DNA from: a bacterium
GTDB lineage: Bacteria; Eremiobacterota; Eremiobacteria; Baltobacterales; Baltobacteraceae
Assembly (NCBI GenBank): GCA_021784715.1
Contig: JAJYHP010000137.1
Coordinates: forward strand, 1 to 14,092
DNA: 14,092 bases
Direction of reading: 5' to 3'
Both the position numbers and the translations under genes were made by a program. Of the stretch, positions 12,729-14,092 are shown one piece after another. The notes beneath the pieces are model-generated. The model had not been told where the DNA came from. It searched no databases and was given only the letters and a program-made list of their open reading frames with translations. Position 1 is the stretch's first letter, and each line of letters opens with the position of its first letter.

Positions 12729-13798
12729 CGGCGCGCGCCAGCCTCGGCGGCGACGCGCTGGAAGAGCTCGAGGTGCGCCGCTGCGCTGCGTTCCCAATCG
12801 TATGCAGCGGCACGTTGCAGGCCGCGTTCGCGCCGCTCGGCATGGAAGGCGTCGTCGCCGACGATGCGCGCGAGATTCGCGCTCCATGCCGCTGCATCGT
12901 CGGGCTGCGAAAAGAGCGCCGCCTCACCGTAGATCTCTGGGAGACAACTCGCCTGCGACGCGAGGACCGGCGTTCCGCAGGCCATCGCTTCGATGCCAGG
13001 CATGCCGAAGGTTTCGTGGAGCGAGGGAACGCAGAGCGCGCGAGCGCCGCGGTAGAGCGAGCGCAACCCGGTGTTTTCGCGGCCGGCAACGTCGTCGCGA
13101 AATTCACCGACGTGGATGCTCGCGCCGTAGTCGGCCGCGCGAGGACCGACGATCGCAATCGGCGGCCACCCAGATGGGAAGGCACGAGCGTGGGCCTCGG
13201 CGAGCAGCGAGAAGTTTTTCCGCCTCTCGGTTCCGGGATCGCCGACGAAGAGCAGATACTCGCCGGCGCGTAACGATGCCGGGAGTTCGCCGGGGACTCC
13301 GGGCGTGAAACTCGGCTCGACGCCGTGCGGGATCACCGTGATGCGTTCGTGGGGAAGGGCAAAGACCTCGGAGAGCTCCGATGCGCCGAATTGCGAGACG
13401 GCGATAATATGCGTCGCTTCGCGCACCGAACGGAGGATAGGTGCGCGTTCGCGCTCGCTCGCGCTGCGATCGGGATTCGGAAAACGAAAGGGCACCGCGT
13501 CGTGGATCGTCGCGACCGACGGGATGCGTGGCACCGAGAAGAAGCTGCCGTTCGCAGGATGCCAGAGTAGGTGCGTCTTCTGCGGGGGGCGGTCGGCGAC
13601 ACGAAAGCGCTCCGAACCGATCGCGCGGGCGAGCGCGCCTTTCCGAAGCCATGGAAAGTGCTCCGGGAGCAGCAGCGTGATCGCCAGGTCATTCCGTTCG
13701 GCGAGGCGGCGGAGCACCGCGCGGGCGTAGCGCCCGATTCCGCGCGTATCGCTCGCGAGGATCCGGGCGTCGACTGCAAGCGAGAAGAGTTCGGCCAT
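12725..13798 (-). CDS. Glycosyltransferase, GT-B fold (family 4-like)
   Basis: 357 residues, usual for single-chain GT4 enzymes. Transfers a sugar from an activated donor, with retention, at the cytoplasmic face of the membrane. The N-terminal Rossmann domain begins LAVDARILASDTRGIGRYARAV (7-28), the acceptor-side glycine loop. VSQFGASEL and VIPHGVEPSF lead into the C-terminal donor domain (FVGDPGTERRKN, with R193-K194 as phosphate contacts). The E-x7-E motif is HE262TFGMPGIE270, followed by AMACGTPVLAS. No signal peptide. ATG 13798 is the family-like start; the frame is open upstream to 13954 but only as antisense of the last gene. There is no good Shine-Dalgarno. It is coupled to the Nudix gene by ATGA. 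Confidence 0.93.
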   Translation of the reverse strand: MAELFSLAVDARILASDTRGIGRYARAVLRRLAERNDLAITLLLPEHFPWLRKGALARAIGSERFRVADRPPQKTHLLWHPANGSFFSVPRIPSVATIHDAVPFRFPNPDRSASERERAPILRSVREATHIIAVSQFGASELSEVFALPHERITVIPHGVEPSFTPGVPGELPASLRAGEYLLFVGDPGTERRKNFSLLAEAHARAFPSGWPPIAIVGPRAADYGASIHVGEFRDDVAGRENTGLRSLYRGARALCVPSLHETFGMPGIEAMACGTPVLASQASCLPEIYGEAALFSQPDDAAAWSANLARIVGDDAFHAERRERGLQRAAAYDWERSAAAHLELFQRVAAEAGARR

Positions 13799-13818
13799 GA
13801 GAGCGGAAGTTCGCCGCG

Positions 13819-14092
13819 ATGAGGGTAGAGCTCTTCGGCGTCGATGACGGCGCACGGATGGAACGAGCGTTCGAGGTGCGCCGCGAGGTATTCGTGCGCG
13901 AGCAGGGCGTCCCCGAAGAGGAAGAGATCGACGCGCACGACCGTACCGACGCATCCGCCTGCCATGCCCTGCTCCTGCGGGAGGGGCGCCCCGCTGCAGC
14001 CGGGCGTTTCTTCACGCGCGCCGACGGTGCCGTGCAGATCGGTCGCATGGCGGTGCGCGCGGAGTTTCGCGGGCTCGGCTACGGCCGCGCGA
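13819..14092 (+). CDS. ElaA-like GNAT acetyltransferase (3' partial)
   Basis: 91 codons are visible and the frame is open at the window end. VRREVFVREQGVPEEEEIDAHD (20-41) is the N-terminal signature of ElaA/YjcF-type GNAT proteins, and IGRMAVRAEFRGLGYG (74-89) contains the acetyl-CoA pyrophosphate loop R84-G-L-G-Y-G. Start ATG 13819 gives a complete first strand; ATG 13858 is possible but would remove it. Only a weak GCGGAAG lies upstream. The start is 20 bases from the start codon of the divergent glycosyltransferase, which leaves no room for two ordinary promoters. The acetylated substrate of the family is not established. Confidence 0.88.
   Translation, partial: MRVELFGVDDGARMERAFEVRREVFVREQGVPEEEEIDAHDRTDASACHALLLREGRPAAAGRFFTRADGAVQIGRMAVRAEFRGLGYGRA

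Overview
This window looks like chromosomal DNA from a high-GC (about 60% or a little more, by eye), diderm, free-living bacterium. The envelope is inferred to be diderm because one gene encodes a secreted cytochrome fused to what reads as an outer-membrane beta-barrel, and other genes encode secreted or anchored proteins. The Lys/Ala-rich tail on the HU protein, the tight packing and the mix of genes would fit an uncultured lineage such as Candidatus Eremiobacterota (WPS-2). That placement is a guess from general impression. No mobile element, CRISPR array or phage gene was seen.

Left part (1-2077, + strand): the 3' part of an HU-type nucleoid protein with a histone-H1-like tail and a clear intrinsic terminator, then tRNA-Pro(GGG), then two secreted proteins: a 140-residue orphan and a 314-residue protein with a C-terminal PDZ-like domain.

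Middle part (2068-9098): a minus-strand gene encodes a cytochrome-barrel-cytochrome fusion with a Met-rich insert. It is divergent from an M55 (DppA-like) D-aminopeptidase. A minus-strand pair follows: a phosphoribosyltransferase coupled by an ATGA overlap to a Met-rich secreted DUF305-like protein, ending in a minus-strand terminator. Divergent from that pair is phosphoenolpyruvate synthase, then the decayed remains of a zinc alcohol dehydrogenase, then an Hsp20 chaperone. PEP synthase, this type of phosphoribosyltransferase, a zinc alcohol dehydrogenase and Hsp20 resemble, from memory, a stress/low-oxygen gene neighbourhood seen in other bacteria. Here the dehydrogenase has been deleted down to two fragments.

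Right part (9156-14092): a PAPS-sulfotransferase-like P-loop protein (minus), an RNase HI-type protein overlapping a membrane-anchored protein of unknown function (+), a DUF3465 protein (minus), a RimJ/RimL-type acetyltransferase (+), a minus-strand ATGA-coupled pair (GT-B glycosyltransferase, then Nudix hydrolase), and the start of an ElaA-like acetyltransferase running off the end. Several gene pairs overlap tail-to-tail or diverge from very short gaps.

The most unusual object is the double-cytochrome barrel protein, together with the second Met-rich secreted protein about 1.3 kb away. Together they suggest a cell-surface redox or copper-handling function, but this is inference. No complete new multi-gene system can be demonstrated from this window alone.
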